From positions 2,598,001 through 2,662,000 of the forward strand of contig JAMKCF010000028.1 in NCBI GenBank assembly GCA_023634235.1: a stretch of 64,000 nt of DNA, in the 5' to 3' direction. Source of the DNA: Pisaster brevispinus. Taxonomy: Eukaryota; Echinodermata; Asteroidea; Forcipulatida; Asteriidae. How positions within the stretch are numbered: position 1 is the first letter of the stretch; each line of letters begins with the position of its first letter. A program made the translations under genes and the position numbers. The notes under the pieces are model-generated. The model was given only the letters and a program-made list of their open reading frames with translations. It did no database searches and was not told where the DNA came from. Shown piece after piece: positions 43,670-55,555 of this stretch.

Positions 43670-44340
43670 GCTTATCTGACTTCCATAGGTGCAACAAAAT
43701 CACTACATCTTTTCTAATGGCGTGTTTTATCTGGAACCACTATAGATCATTGTGATGATCACTGTGTGAAATTAAATTCATCCTCTAAAATGAGCCTTTC
43801 ATTTGCTCAGGGTAATGTTGTCACATTATTTAAAATAACGCAGTGTGTAGTTATAAAGTGTAGTTTTTAAGGTTTAGCGTAGTTTTGAGGTAAGCAACTG
43901 TACATGAGATTGGACCTTTAGCCTAATTTTATTAAGCCTGTTATAGCACACACAAAATGTTATGCGCGCAGTAGAAAATTGCTGAGCAGAAATAGGTTAT
44001 CAGCCTAAATGTCATAGTAAAGGTTGCTACGCCTGGTACCTAATTGTACAATTATCTGACTTTCAAATGTGCAACAAATTGTGATGATAACTATGTGAAA
44101 TTAAATTTATCGTGTGAAATAAGCCTTTCATTTGCTCAGGGTAATGTTGTCACATTTTTTAAAGTAGCAGTTATTGCTGCATTGCAAATAAACATATCCA
44201 AAGAAACTGATTACTGTTGGAGAGAGCACAGCAGTCTTTTGAATGTGATATCTAATTTTGTCATCTTTACCATCTTATATTACTAGTAGTTGGGTACAAA
44301 GAAAGACACTAACTTTGTACTCATCTACAGGTTTTCTCGT
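43670..44340. repeat. ~300-bp repeat unit (CATTTGCTCAGGGTAATGTT)
   Basis: GAGCCTTTCATTTGCTCAGG and the text around it occur at 43792, 44121, 45241 and 58566. Neighbouring AACGCAGTGTGTAGTTATAA is shared by three of these. Diverged tandem and dispersed units. Confidence 0.8.
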
Positions 44341-44451
44341 ACTTGGGCGCTAAAAGCGTTTGCGTGTTCTACAGGAAATCCTGTAGATATGGGTTCAAGA
44401 CAAAAGCGTTGAGTTTTAAAACCGATTATCTCTGAACTTTTCAAATTTCAG

Positions 44452-44640
44452 CGTAGTGTGAACGTCTTCCATGTGCCAGCCCTTGCCATATCTCTGACCG
44501 AAGACCTGCCTACACTACACCTTCTCCCAGCAGACTGCGGCTGTCAGATCCTCTTTACTCTCCCTCCAGAAGAGACTGCACTTCTCGTCATTCATGAGCT
44601 TGTGATACCCGATGCTGACTGCGAGAAACATTATTTTGAG
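44452..44640 (+). CDS. CUB domain exon, N-terminal half of a second CUB
   Basis: 63 codons: RSVNVFHVPALAISLTEDLP, TLHLLPADCGCQILFTLPPE, ETALLVIHELVIPDADCEKH, YFE|GTACTT. C-x-x-x-I-x-x-P...VIHELVIPDADC...YFEV matches the first half of a CUB fold. It continues in phase 0 with VVIKDN at 45543. Open and conserved; the copy at 57250 has TGA in place of the second Cys. Confidence 0.65.
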
Positions 44641-45542
44641 GTACTTTTCATCAAGTTAATGTTGTAAAGCAAATTTTATATACTGGAGTGTACAGACTAG
44701 CAATGTTACGCACAGAGTGGAGGCTTCTGGGAATAACAGCAGGCAGTAGACTAACCAGGTACATCCATTGTCTTCGGAGATGTGTGCATGTTCAGTACTA
44801 TGTCAACAATGGAAAATAACCCTGTATGTTTGCTGCCACCTAGAGTTCCAGTGATGGAAACTAGAGATAAACCTTCCCTTTATAATTCTATTAGTGTTTG
44901 GCAGAGTATCTTCATTCCCACTTGATGGTATCTGACATCCACAAAACATTCCAAGAAAAGTGCAAATTACAAGTTTATTTCTGCTAACGTTTCCTGCCTA
45001 TGTAAATTTTGCAAATCAAATTTTGAAGTTCTATAGGTCAGTTTTCTTGTGCAAGGCATTACTTGAAAACAACCAAAATGTTTAGTTGATTCTTGATCAT
45101 CAAACTTTGGTTTAAAAAAATGATTTTATTGTGGTGTATTTCTGAGAATCTACTCTTGTTTTTCTACATTTTAAAGACTGATGATTTAGCCACCTTGTGC
45201 TACGATCGTTACTGTGAAAAATTATATTTATCCTGTAAAATGAGCCTTTCATTTGCTCAGGGTAATATTGTCATATTAATTAAAATAACGCAATGTGTAG
45301 TTATAAAGTGTAGTTTTCAAGGTTTAGCATAGTTTTAGGGTAAGCATCTGTATAAGAGATTGAACCTTTAGCCTAATTTCATAATGCCTGTTAGCACACA
45401 AAAAATGCTATCTGCAGTATAAAAATGCTGAGTAGACTCAAGTTATAATCCACCAAAACGTCATGACGACTGGTACCTAACTTATATTGTACTTATCATC
45501 ACTGTGATATTCTCTTTTTTTCTTTTTTTCGTCTACATAAAG

Positions 45543-45744
45543 GTTGTAATTAAAGATAACGCTGACATCAGAGCCTGGAATCATCCAATCACCGAACAAC
45601 GCTTCCAGCACCCGTTATAGAACAACTCCCTGCTGTGCTTTCAACAATCATTGTCAAACTGACGTCCCATGGCAGTACGTGATGCTTTCCTTTAGTCATT
45701 TCAAACTTGAATCCGATCTGCAATGCACGAAGGACTTCATTGAG
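45543..45744 (+). pseudogene. CUB exon with frameshift
   Basis: VVIKDNADIRAWNHPITEQR F, then a one-base shift, then RYRTTPCCAFNNHCQTDVPW, QYVMLSFSHFKLESDLQCTK, DFIE|GTAAGA. It spans the end of one CUB and the start of the next (LSFSHFKLES...C...FIEI). This exon is precisely absent from the second copy. Confidence 0.65.
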
Positions 45745-45944
45745 GTAAGAACATGGTTTTACCGTTAATTTGTCTCCAACTGATTTGACTGCTGACAAAA
45801 TGTCTTTGGATTTCAATTATAAGATAGAATCAGAAGCACACTGTATTTGTTAATCTTGTTGGTAAAGGCATGGGATCAAAACTACAACTGCTTTCCCACA
45901 GAAGGTCTGTAGCCAGCCTCTGTCTTTTACACGGATGTTTGCAA

Positions 45945-46165
45945 GGTAAACGTGCTACCTGTGTGTCCGACCTGGTTCCTCCTATCAGGATGTTTGAGTG
46001 TTAAACCAGGCTTTCTGCTTGTTAATCTTGCTTGGCTGAGATGTAGAACAAAAAGCAATCCAACAGCTTTATTCCATGTACATCTCTTTGGAACTCCTTA
46101 CCTGTTAAATCAACATTTCTCTCCATCCTACAATCTAAACAGATTTCAGACGCAAATCTACCTTT
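45945..46165 (+). mobile_element. LINE C-terminal fragment (also at 58885)
   Basis: In the better preserved copy (58885-59210) the frame ends SYSHLVRNLLPRGAFSHV, LGKRALKLYKNTGS after a NSFIPC...SLP-like motif, the usual end of LINE reverse-transcriptase ORFs. Present in both duplicates, so it predates the duplication. Confidence 0.5.
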
Positions 46166-46318
46166 AGCTATAGCAAGCACACATTTTGCTCCACGCGATA
46201 AGGTCGTATCTCTTTTAATTGTTTTTTGCCTACACTTATTGCACTACCAACAACAATTTCAATTGCAACCTGGCTCCACTGACATAGTGAAATCTTTTCT
46301 TTTTTTGTGTGTGTTCAG

Positions 46319-46431
46319 ATTCAGGACGTGATACCCAAGAAGCGTCTGTCTTCTGTAGGGATGCAAATACTTTCACTTGGATCACCGAGGGAAGTGAAGT
46401 CATCGCAAAATTCCAAACAGACGACGAGTAG
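46319..46431 (+). pseudogene. CUB exon, C-terminal part, frameshifted
   Basis: IQD, then a shift, then DTQEASVFCRDANTFTWITE, GSEVIAKFQTDDE and TAG. C-x...F-x-W-x-x-x-G-S-x-V-x-x-x-F-x-x-D is a CUB tail; the usual C-G is C-R here but C-G in copy 2 (59391). The acceptor is GTGTTCAG. Confidence 0.6.
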
Positions 46432-46989
46432 TGCTTCCAAAGTTGCAGAGAGCTCGAGAGAAAGAGACATTTTCCTGTAAAGTGTTGGACATCAGAGTGG
46501 TTGGACGGCAGCTTTTTCCATGTATGAACTGAATTATGGCTATCAGTACAGGTAGTGGTCAGCCTACTGGTCTTTATTTTTTGTATAGTTTATTATCTGC
46601 TTGTCGACCGACCAGGTTCATATTGTAATATTAATAATAATATTAATAATTATGTGTATTATTTTAAAAGGAATGCATGGGTGTGTTGACTGCGGTTTGG
46701 CTGGTGGGATTCGACTTGGAGGCATAGGTTTGTGAGTTTGTTGTGTGAATGATGATGATTAGTGGGCCCTGTGTGTTAGGTAACTTATGCCTTCTTGCCC
46801 ATCCAGTGTCATGCTATATATTCTATGTTCTCCAATCACGCACTCATGCATTTGCTTTTTTTTAGATGATAATTATTTGGTAGAGACTGAATATCTAGGA
46901 GTTGCCTTCATTTTTATTGACATTTTATCGACATACTTGCATTGTATAAGATAATTAAATGTACATGTATGTGTTTTATTGACCGCCTG

Positions 46990-47245
46990 CACAACTCTCA
47001 ACAGTTTATAAGGTGTTTACAGAGAGAATAAATCCCAGCCAGATCCACAGTCAACATCCAAAAGCTGGATATAGCTGTGTAGGGCGTCACTTTAATCTTT
47101 CTAATCACTCCATTTCTCTCATGATTTTACAGGGCTTTGAGGCACTAGGAAACCACAAGATTGTTCGTATGAGTAGGGAGAAGCTATGGATAAGGCGTCT
47201 TCAGACCATTCAACCCCATGGTCTAAACATCCAAGAAGGAAATGT
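46990..47245 (+). mobile_element. Penelope-like element, GIY-YIG endonuclease end
   Basis: Frame RINPSQIHSQHPKAGY, VGRHFNLSNHSISLMIL, GFEALGNHKIVRMSREKLWI, RRLQTIQPHGLN. The HFN...H...R..RE.LWI..L.T..P.GLN pattern closes the GIY-YIG domain of Penelope-like elements. A second copy is at 60040-60275. Confidence 0.7.
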
Positions 47246-47459
47246 CTAATAACCTTTTGTCTTTGCCTTCTCCTTTTTACCACAGATTCTCCTCTAGTCT
47301 TCCTCATTCACTAATCAATTACTTTTGTCTCCCTCTTCCCATCATTTATTTTTTACTTTTTGAGGCTTTGCATGATGAGGTATCAATGTATATTCAGTTT
47401 GCATTAACACCGTATGTATATCTACTAGCTATGTAGATTTGTTCTAATGAACTAGGTCT

Positions 47460-48085
47460 TGTTTTTTTAACATTTTTTATTCTACTGCCGCAGAGTAGAT
47501 TTGGAAATCGGAAGACTACTTCGGGAGACTACTTAGTTCTGAAAAGAACTGTCCAGCTTATTAGCTACTACCTGGGCGGTGGGTAGGAAATTGGCCGGGA
47601 CTACTACTTTGGCTTCATAGTGAATTCGATCGAGGGGACTTCTCAGTATTAACTTCATTGCCGCGGAGTGAGTTCTTAATTGGTCTCAACATTTAGACTA
47701 GCTTCCTCTAGTCATCGTCTCCGGACAATGACTAGAGCAAGCTAGTCGGTTTCGACTAGCTTGCTCCAGTCATCGTCTCCTAACGATGAGACGATGACTA
47801 GAGCAAGCTAGTCGAAATGTTGAGACCAATTAAGAACTCACTCCGTGGCAGTGAAGTTAATAACGAGAAGTCCCCTCGATCCTATCCACTATTAAGCTAA
47901 AGTAGTAGTCCCGGCCGATTTCCTACCCTCCGCCCAGGTAGTAGCTAATAAGCTGGACAGTTCTTTTCAGAACTAAGTAGTCTCCCGAAGTAGTCTCCCG
48001 ATTTCCAAATCTACTCTGCGGCAGTAGAATAAAAATACAATAAAAAGCAAGACCTAGTTCTTTAAGAACAAATCTACATAGCTAG
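47460..48085. repeat. Foldback element 1
   Basis: The left arm runs from TTCTACTGCCGCAGAGTAGA and the right arm ends TCTACTCTGCGGCAGTAGAA. Arms of ~230 bp or more pair over CTACTACCTGGGCGG/CCGCCCAGGTAGTAG and GGACTTCTC/GAGAAGTCC. The centre has several CTAGCTTGCTC/GAGCAAGCTAG inversions. Confidence 0.9.
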
Positions 48086-48129
48086 TAGATATACACACGG
48101 TGATTACTGCAAACCGAATATACATCATT

Positions 48130-48420
48130 TATTTTGTCTTTTGTATTCGTTCCTCTTGTGGTCAAACCAGCCCCTCCCCCACCCCACCCCCTTTTGTTAC
48201 CCTCCTTTTTGTTCATCCTCCTGCTTTCTCTGTGTGCTTTCATCTCTAACGTCTATCTCCACTCCACTTTTTATGTTTGTAGTCTTGTCATTTTGCCTTC
48301 AAGAAAGACTCTGCTAGGGTCGAAACGTCAGGCCACTATCTATTTTTGTGTGTGTAGTAGTTTTTCCATGATTTTTAGAGCCAATTTGTAATAAGTTTTT
48401 TGCTGAGAATTTTTTATTCA
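48130..48420 (+). repeat. Element tail after foldback (GAAACGTCAGGCC)
   Basis: GTCTTGTCATTTTGCCTTCA, GACTCTGCTAGGGTCGAAAC and GTCAGGCC recur at 61.67-61.72 kb. Probably the terminal part of the Penelope-like element. Confidence 0.6.
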
Positions 48421-48619
48421 TGCTCATTTGTATTTAGAACAACTGATTTAATGTCTGGTCATATTGTTACTTTCAGTGCATATAATTATATACAGTATAT
48501 TTTTCTTAAGTGTGAGGGACTGTTTATGTATAATTTTCTTGTGTATGAATCTCACAAGTAAGTCAAATTGTGAGTTTGAGGTGCATATATAGTTTAAAGG
48601 TGTAAATCAATGAAAATCA

Positions 48620-49330
48620 TGGTTGATATTTTTTGACAATTTGCTTGATTCAGCCATGGTTTCTTATTTTCCCTTGAAAAGCTACAAGAGCCGTGTTAAT
48701 GACAAGCCTTGGCTTACACCTCACATAAATGTTTTTGACCGTCAAATTATGTTGGGTAATAGTTATTATTGGTATGACTCTGCTCTTTCATCGCTTAGCC
48801 TTGACTCTTTGGCTGGTAGGAGAGAGGCACACTGCAGGCGTTTTGCTAATGAACTTGCTAATAACCCTCACACTAAAGACCTCCTTCCCCCTACCAGGCA
48901 TGAGAGTCATGGTCGAAATCTCCGAAATAGTCATCATGTTTCAACCATCCCCACCAGATCCAGTCGTTTTAAAAATAGCCCTGTTCCTTATTTCATAGGT
49001 TTAATTAATTCTTAATTATTTCTCCATTTTATTGTGTGTGGTGGTCTGAGTGAGGTTCTTATTTAATTTTATGTTTTATTGAAACATTTATGTCCCTGTT
49101 AATTATTCCATTTCCATTTTAAACTACAATGAGGTGTTTCTTTTGTTTATGTGGTTCTGTTTTTGTTTTAAAGGCGAGTGTGCAATCTGTTTTTCTTATC
49201 TATTTTTTTCTATTTAGGTGTCCTTAAAAAAAAAGTATGTCTTATCGATTTTTTACTATTGTAATGACTCTGTAATTTGACCTTAAAGTCACGAAGTTTG
49301 TCAATTTTAATAAATTTTAAAATCTTAATC
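48620..49330 (+). mobile_element. LINE 3' fragment (NDKPWLTP ... RTSRFKNS)
   Basis: 130 codons: SYKSRVNDKPWLTPHI, REAHCRRFANELAN, LPPTRHESHGRNLRNSHH, SRFKNSPVPYFIGLINS. The NDKPW box and the terminal R-x-K-N-S-x-x-P-Y motif are typical of LINE ORF2 pieces, here joined by an internal deletion. It is followed by an AT-rich tail (AATTTTAATAAATTTTAAAA). Confidence 0.6.
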
Positions 49331-50070
49331 ATATATAAATGTCATTTTCATAAATCCTTTCTAGGTCACACTTGTTTGTTTTTATGGACCACTCGGGTCG
49401 CATGGTCGTAAAGTAGGGAACCCAAGTGCGTCCTCAATGTTCAATTGTCTCCTCCAACTTGGTTGTTAGAATATTTGTAGTGAAAAGTTAAGTTTGAAGT
49501 CTCGACCTTTAGGCTCATTCTCTTTTTCGTTTTAGCTTTAAGCAAGAGAGATCAAGAGCACATTTATTTTCTCACGTTATTTTTCTTTATTTTGTACGAA
49601 GCATGACTCTGGCCATGCTCCAAATGCATTTCAGTAGGGAGGGATAGGGTCATAGAGCTATTTGTGAGTATCTGTATCAAAACATAATTTTATTCCAGAA
49701 ATAATTTTTAAATAGAAGGCCGGCCTCCTTCCCTTGTCTCTACATTAACTGTTAATTAAGTGAGGAGGGTCCTCATAAATTCCTTCATCTCTGCCAATTG
49801 CTTTGTTTTGCTTTATTAATTGACTTTATATTTATAATATTGTATTTTGTTATGTTCCCTTTGAGGGAGAATTACAAGATGAGCGAGTACCTGCATTTCT
49901 GTTTCCATTTTGGAGTAATTTGTTTGTTTCTGAGTTTAGCGTGTAGTCCGCTCCCCTTCTGGCAGATAGGGATGAGCTCTTACAATACGTTGAGCCACTT
50001 TTTATAGCTCTTAATCCTTTTAAAGATTCTTTTGCAAAAAAGTATAGTCCCTGCATAAATAGGCAAAGAG
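49331..50070. other. Intergenic, no gene seen
   Basis: AT-rich. 49705-49745 (TAAATAGAAGGCCGGCCTCC) matches 61976-62015, a further shared piece of the duplication. Confidence 0.4.
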
Positions 50071-50079
50071 TAAAAATGG

Positions 50080-50970
50080 CATCTGAAAAACTGTGGTTAA
50101 TTAACCACTAATTAGTGAGCCAAATTAGCCAGCTTCTATTCATAATGAAGGGTACAAATTCTTTTCAGAAAGGTAGTTGACTCGAAAGCACAGGCATTAT
50201 AAATGGAAATGGTGTCTGTATATAGTTGTGGCTATTTTTGAGCTGCCTTATTTGGTTCACTAATTAGTGGTTAAATACAGTTTTACAGAAGCTATTTTCC
50301 ATCTATAGCAGGTACAATGCACATGCGGTTGAGTAAAACTACCTTTAACAAAAAATTGTATCCTTCATTATCAGTAAAAAAAAAATAGCCCAGGATCTTG
50401 AAGACTGTTATAACCTGGACACACCACTTTTTTGAAGTAGCTTAATTGGTCCAGTAATTAGTGGTTAATTAAGTACAGTTATACAGACGCCATTCTCCAT
50501 CTATAACACGCAAAATGGCCCATGCACTTTAATTAGTCAACTGCCTCTTTGAACTGCTGGTTCAATCTGAGTTCGATCGGAGACTAACAATATTCAAACT
50601 GCTCAAAATGCTCTGACATGAATTCTGTACTAAGACAAGTGGGTGTTCTGAAGCAGCCAGTTCAATCTCATTAAACGAGTGTTACACTGGGCACCACACT
50701 TTGGAGTTAATTAACCACATCTACGCAGATGTCATTTGCGTCTCACGTACATTTGCCTTATGCGGTTGAGTAATAACTACCTCTAAGAATGTACTCTTCG
50801 TTATTAGTAAAAGTGTAAGTTTAATCCCAGAATCTTGAAAACTGTCAAACTGAACATACCAAATTTTTTAGCTGGCAAATTTGGTCCATTGATTAGTGGT
50901 TAGTATCACAGTTACATACGCCATTTTCCATCCATAACACGCACAATTACATAACGCGGTTGAGTAAACT
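50080..50970. repeat. Inverted/tandem repeat family (TTAACCACTAATTAGTG)
   Basis: GTTAATTAACCACTAATTAG, inverted CACTAATTAGTGGTTAAATA and CAGTAATTAGTGGTTAATTA, plus ATTTTCCATCTATA motifs, recur four times. The same family is seen at 63490-63640. Confidence 0.7.
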
Positions 50971-51660
50971 ACTTTTCGATATTTTATACTTTATTGAAAA
51001 CAAACACAGATGGATGCGTTCATACAAACATGTTTAAAAGGTACGACAAGTGGTTAAGAAAAATATTAATTGTTGGGAAAAAATATTGATGTTAGTATAA
51101 AATTTATTATTATTATTCCAACGAAAAACTACAAAAAGGAAAACAACTTTTTGATAAGTTCAGAAGTCCCCACCATGGCAATAGTGAGAAAGAAACCCGC
51201 TCTGTGACTATCAATGCAAGAGTAGTTCAATTTCAACACTTCCAATTTAATTTGTTAATTTAATTAACGTAAAGGTTGCCGATTACAAATTTAAGATTGA
51301 CAACATATTTTCATCTGCAAAAAAACTATTATTAGTTCTTGAATGACGAAAGTGGTTAAATTTACCTTTGTGTAAACGATATGCAGTTTTCAGATTACGA
51401 CAACATGCAAATTATTTTACTTTTACTTATTTAATCTTAATTACTGAACTCAGAAAAGTTGAAAGATCAAGGATGACTAGTTTCTCAAATGTTTGAAGTA
51501 CCCCCCCCCCCTTCATTTGCACTTACTTTGATGACGTTGCTGACGTCGCATTCAAGTGACGTAATGTTTACTTGTCATGTAGCTTATTTTATTGTACAGC
51601 GCCCTCACAGCGTTTGGAATTTTCGCGGGGTTTCTCCAGCATTATTTTGCTTTACGAAGA
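50971..51660. other. Intergenic, no feature recognised
   Basis: AT-rich with a C12 run at 51501. No repeat or exon seen. Confidence 0.35.
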
Positions 51661-51664
51661 CAAG

Positions 51665-51771
51665 ATGACACCTCGGGTTTCTGGCTACGTTTTTGCTGTT
51701 GTTTTTTTTCATTTTGAATGCAGCCTTCGAATGATTGAAGATGTAGGCACTGTATGTGTGCGAATGTTCAG
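51665..51771 (+). CDS. Possible first exon with signal peptide
   Basis: ATG opens MTPRVSGYVFAVVFFHFECS then LRMIEDVGTVCVRMF, followed by CAG|GTAAAT. Short basic start, hydrophobic core and small residues resemble a signal peptide, and the region lies upstream of repeated exons and CUB exons. A T9 run within the core makes the frame uncertain. Family unknown. Confidence 0.35.
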
Positions 51772-52305
51772 GTAAATATCACTTTATTCTACTCCTATTC
51801 TACGGTTTATCATGTTCGTTTGTGCAGTTAGGTTTGTTTCTCTACGATCATTACAACTTTTGGGAGAAAACAAAGACTAAACAGTGACGGCAGCAACGTT
51901 TGTCAGTGAAGACAGTGGCGAGAATGCTAATATAAGTCAAGTCGGGAGCACTCATTCTGGTTTAGTCTGGTTTGGAAATTATGTCTGCAGCACAGAATAA
52001 TATAACTTTATTCATCTCTATCATCATCTATGAATTCCAGTTCTCAGAGACATTTTGTGAACTAAATCAACATTCCCAACAGTTCAGTTTTCGGTAGGTT
52101 TCTTCTGATCTCTGACTCTGCTCTGGTCAGTCCCTCCTGCTACCAATTGTCCACTTGCCGCTTGTGTGCATATACCATTCTACATTGACTTGCCACAGTC
52201 CTAAAGAAAAGTTATACTTACAAAATCTGTGTCTGCAGTTTCTTCCCAGAACTTAATTATTTCCAAACTTTTTATATGTGTTTTTTTTTAATTGTCTTTG
52301 TCCAG

Positions 52306-52374
52306 TAGGCACAGCTATTTCTTCATGAGTTTGTGCTGTCTGTGTCAGCTCTTCATCCCATGGCTCATGAAAAG
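52306..52374 (+). CDS. Candidate 69-bp symmetric exon, copy 1
   Basis: RHSYFFMSLCCLCQLFIPWL then MK. Hydrophobic, four Cys. The acceptor is preceded by T8 and TTGTCTTTGTCCAG; the donor is AAAAG|GTACGA. 69 bp keeps phase. Not recognised; it might encode a membrane-embedded segment. Confidence 0.35.
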
Positions 52375-52796
52375 GTACGATTGAGTATTATTAAAGGTAT
52401 AATACAGGATTGGTAGATCTGGTAGAAGAGAGAGTTTCTGACCTAAATCGACAGTTCAGTTTTCAGGAGGTTTCTTCTTCCCCATATCTTTTTCTGACGG
52501 TATTGATCTTGAAAAGCCCTATGGAATTCGCCCCTTGTTCCAGGGCTTGAATTTGTTGGGGAAATCCACAAGAATGCAGGGCTTGCATGTTGCTTAAAAT
52601 ATGCACTAGACAAGAATTTCTGGTACAAGACCAGAATCAAAGAGAAAAATCCATTATCTTCACAGTTTAACATGTAAACTGTTGTTATCTGAACAAGCAC
52701 TGACACAAGAGTGATTTCATTTGTCTGCAGTTTCTTCCCAGAACTTGATTATTTCGAAACTTTTTATATGTGTTCTTTTGAATTGTCTTTGTCCAG

Positions 52797-52865
52797 TAGG
52801 CACAGCTATTTCTTCATGAGTTTGTGCTGTCTGTGTCGGCTCTTCATCCCACGGCTCATGAAAAG
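52797..52865 (+). CDS. Candidate 69-bp symmetric exon, copy 2
   Basis: Same borders as copy 1. Reads RHSYFFMSLCCLCRLFIPRL then MK; two residues differ from copy 1. Confidence 0.35.
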
Positions 52866-53292
52866 GTACGATTGAGTATTATTAAAGGTATAATACAGGA
52901 TTGGGAATGGTAGATCTGGTAGAAGAGAGAGTTTCTGACCTAAATCAACAGTTCAGTTTTCAGGAGGTTTCTTCTTCCCCATATCTTTTTCTGACGGTAT
53001 TGATCTTGAAAAGCCCTATGGAATTCGCCCCTTGTTCAAGGGCTTGAATTTGTTGGGGAAATCCACAAGAATGCAGGGCTTGCATGTTGCTTAAAATATG
53101 CACTAGACAAGAATTTCTGGTACAAGACCAGAAATAAAGAGAGAAATCCATTATCTACACAGTTTAGCATTTAAACTGTTTTTATCTGAACAAGCACTGA
53201 CACAAGAGTGATTTCATTTGTCTGCAGTTTCTTTCCAGAACTTAATTATTCCAAACTTTTTATATGTGTTCTTTTGAATTGTCTTTGTCCAG

Positions 53293-53361
53293 TAGGCACA
53301 GCTATTTCTTCATTAGTTTGTGCTGTCTGTGTCGCCTCTTCATCCCACGGCTCATGAAAAG
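53293..53361 (+). CDS. Candidate 69-bp symmetric exon, copy 3
   Basis: RHSYFFISLCCLCRLFIPRL then MK. Splice borders kept. A dispersed repeat starts soon after the donor. Confidence 0.35.
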
Positions 53362-53371
53362 GTACACATTT

Positions 53372-53830
53372 TATAAGACCTTTGGACTGGTCTGGTCATT
53401 AGTTTACTGGCCAGATTCTAAAATTATTGGCCTCGAGTCTGCGTTTCAACTCATAATGATGGCCTTTGCTCCTGCAGGGTTTTGACGTTGCTTACCACTC
53501 GTCAGAGTTTAGTGTGTGAGAGCTGAATTTAATTTCCGAATAGACACTTTCATCTGTGTCTAGCTGTTTGTTGGAGGTGAATTTGCCTCGCAATCCAGCT
53601 AATATACATTGTCAAAGAACTGTTTTGTTGCCATCCTTAGAGCAGCTAACTCTCCCTGTTTCTGCAGATAGTTCCCTGAAAATAAATTCATCTTTCCATG
53701 TTCAGATAAACAAATTTGAAAATCTCCCCAATTATTGTAGGTTTTCCGCCATGTTCTTCATATCGCCCAGATTATTGTAGAAAATTTCCTTGACTGCAAG
53801 ATGAAAATGTTGGCAGCTTGACCTAGAGTG
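53372..53830. repeat. Dispersed repeat, first of a local pair
   Basis: CTGGTCATTAGTTTACTGGC through TGAAAATGTTGGCAGCTTGA is repeated at 55100-55555 with high similarity. Confidence 0.8.
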
Positions 53831-54530
53831 GATGTTCGCGTATAAGATCTTCTCTTGAAATCGTACACTTCCGAACTTAATTCTTGAAGCTTGTTAAACC
53901 CTATCAATATTTGAAGTTTATTGATAATACCCTAAATGAATCAAGTCTTATATTAGTGGGATCTTGTTTGAATTCTTGATTGCACCTGAGAAAGTTCAGG
54001 CTTTTTGAGTTTTTTGACATTCACTTATAGTTTGGAGACTTTCAGATCATAACATATGCAGGCGACGCAGGCTAATGGAACCACATTTAAAGTGTCCTTT
54101 TGTGTTGTTATGATAACAAACCCAGTCTGTTCTGTGAGGTCTGCATCACTGGACTGCTAGGCCACAACACTCCACTAATTATTGTAGAACAGAACAAGGG
54201 ATGAATGCATAGTCAGAATATGGGTCAGGCTCATTCCAGATTGGATTTCGAGCAGCGAAGGCAAACTTATAATTTCAAAATCCATTGGAGTTAAGTGACC
54301 AAGTGTAATAAAAACTTGATTCGGTCAGACGTCGTCACTGATCTCTGGTCAGTCCCTCCTGCTACCAATTGTCCACTTGCCACTTGTGTGTGCATATACC
54401 ATTCTATCTTGACTTGCCACAGTCCTAAACAAAAAAGTTACTCTTACAAAATCTGTATCTGCAGTTTCTTCCCAGAACTTAATTATTTCCAAACTTTTCA
54501 TATGTGTTCTTTTGAATTGTCTTTGTCCAG

Positions 54531-54599
54531 TAGGCACAGCTATTTCTTCAAGGGTTTGTGCTGTCTGTGTCGGCTCTTCATCCCACGGCTCATATAAAG
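54531..54599 (+). pseudogene. Candidate 69-bp exon, copy 4, with stop
   Basis: RHSYFFKGLCCLCRLFIPRL then I and TAA. Same length and borders, but ATG AAA became ATA TAA. Confidence 0.4.
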
Positions 54600-55020
54600 G
54601 TACGATTGAGTATTATTAAAGGTATAATACAGGATTGGTAGATCTGGTAGAAGAGAGAGTTTCTGACCTAAATCAACAGTTCAGTTTTCAGGAGGTTTCT
54701 TCTTCCCCATATTTTTTTCTGACGGTAGTCAGCTTGAAAAGCCCTATGGAATTCGCCCCTTGTTCCAGGGCTTGAATTTATTGGGGAAATCCACAAGAAT
54801 GCAGGGCTTGCATGTTGCTTAAAATATGCACTGGACAAGAATTTCTGTTACAAGACCAGAAATAAAGAGAGAAATCCATTATCTACTCAGTTTAACATGT
54901 AAAGTTTTTTTATCTGAACAAGCACTGACACAAGAGTGATTTCATTTGTCTGCAGTTTCTTCCCAGAACTTAATTGTTTCAAACTTTTTTTATGTGTTCT
55001 TTTGAATTGTCTTTGTCCAG

Positions 55021-55089
55021 TAGGCACAGCTATTTCTTCATGAGTTTGTGCTGTCTGTGTCGCCTCTTCATCCCACGGCTCATGAAAAG
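55021..55089 (+). CDS. Candidate 69-bp symmetric exon, copy 5
   Basis: RHSYFFMSLCCLCRLFIPRL then MK, as in copy 2. Splice borders kept. Confidence 0.35.
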
Positions 55090-55099
55090 GTACAAATTT

Positions 55100-55555
55100 T
55101 ATAAGACCTTTGGACTGGTCTGGTCATTAGTTTAATGGCCAGACTCTAAAATTACTGGCCTCGAGTCTGCGTTTCAACTCGAAATGATGGCCTTTGCTCC
55201 TGCAGGGTTCTGATGTTGCTTGCCACTTGTCAGAATATAGTGTGTGAGAGCTGAATTTAATTTCCAAATAGACACTTTCATCTATGTCTAGCTGTTTGTT
55301 GGAGGTGAATTTGCCTCGCAATTCAGCTCATACACATTGTCAAAGAACTGTTTTTTTGCCATCATTAGAGCAGCCAACTCTCCCTGTTTCTGCGGATAGT
55401 TCCCTAAAAATAAATCCATCTTTCCATGTTCAGAAAAACAAATTTGAAAATCTCCCCAATTATTTTAGATTTCCCCCCCTGTTCTTCATATCGCCCAGAT
55501 TATTGTAGAAAATTTCAATGACTGCAAGATGAAAATGTTGGCAGCTTGACCTTTT
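55100..55555. repeat. Dispersed repeat, second of a local pair
   Basis: Near-identical order to 53372-53830. Each follows a 69-bp candidate exon (copies 3 and 5). Confidence 0.8.

Larger units (their letters stand above)
42930..48420 (+). repeat. Large duplicated segment, copy 1
   Basis: From the CTR9 stop through CUB exons, Penelope-like tail and foldback to TTTTTCCATGATTTTTAGAG. Copy 2 is at 57250-61800 with altered order and an internal deletion. Many stretches look more than 85% identical by eye. Confidence 0.85.
52085..55110 (+). repeat. Tandem ~490-bp units, each with a 69-bp candidate exon
   Basis: Five units. Each has TTCTGCAGTTTCTTCCCAGA-like text, the candidate exon, GGTACGATTGAGTATTATTA and a block AGGGCTTGAATTTGTTGGGG to GACACAAGAGTGATTTCATT. 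Unit 3 to unit 4 spacing is stretched to 1238 bp by a segment (53370-54330) containing dispersed repeats. Confidence 0.9.
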
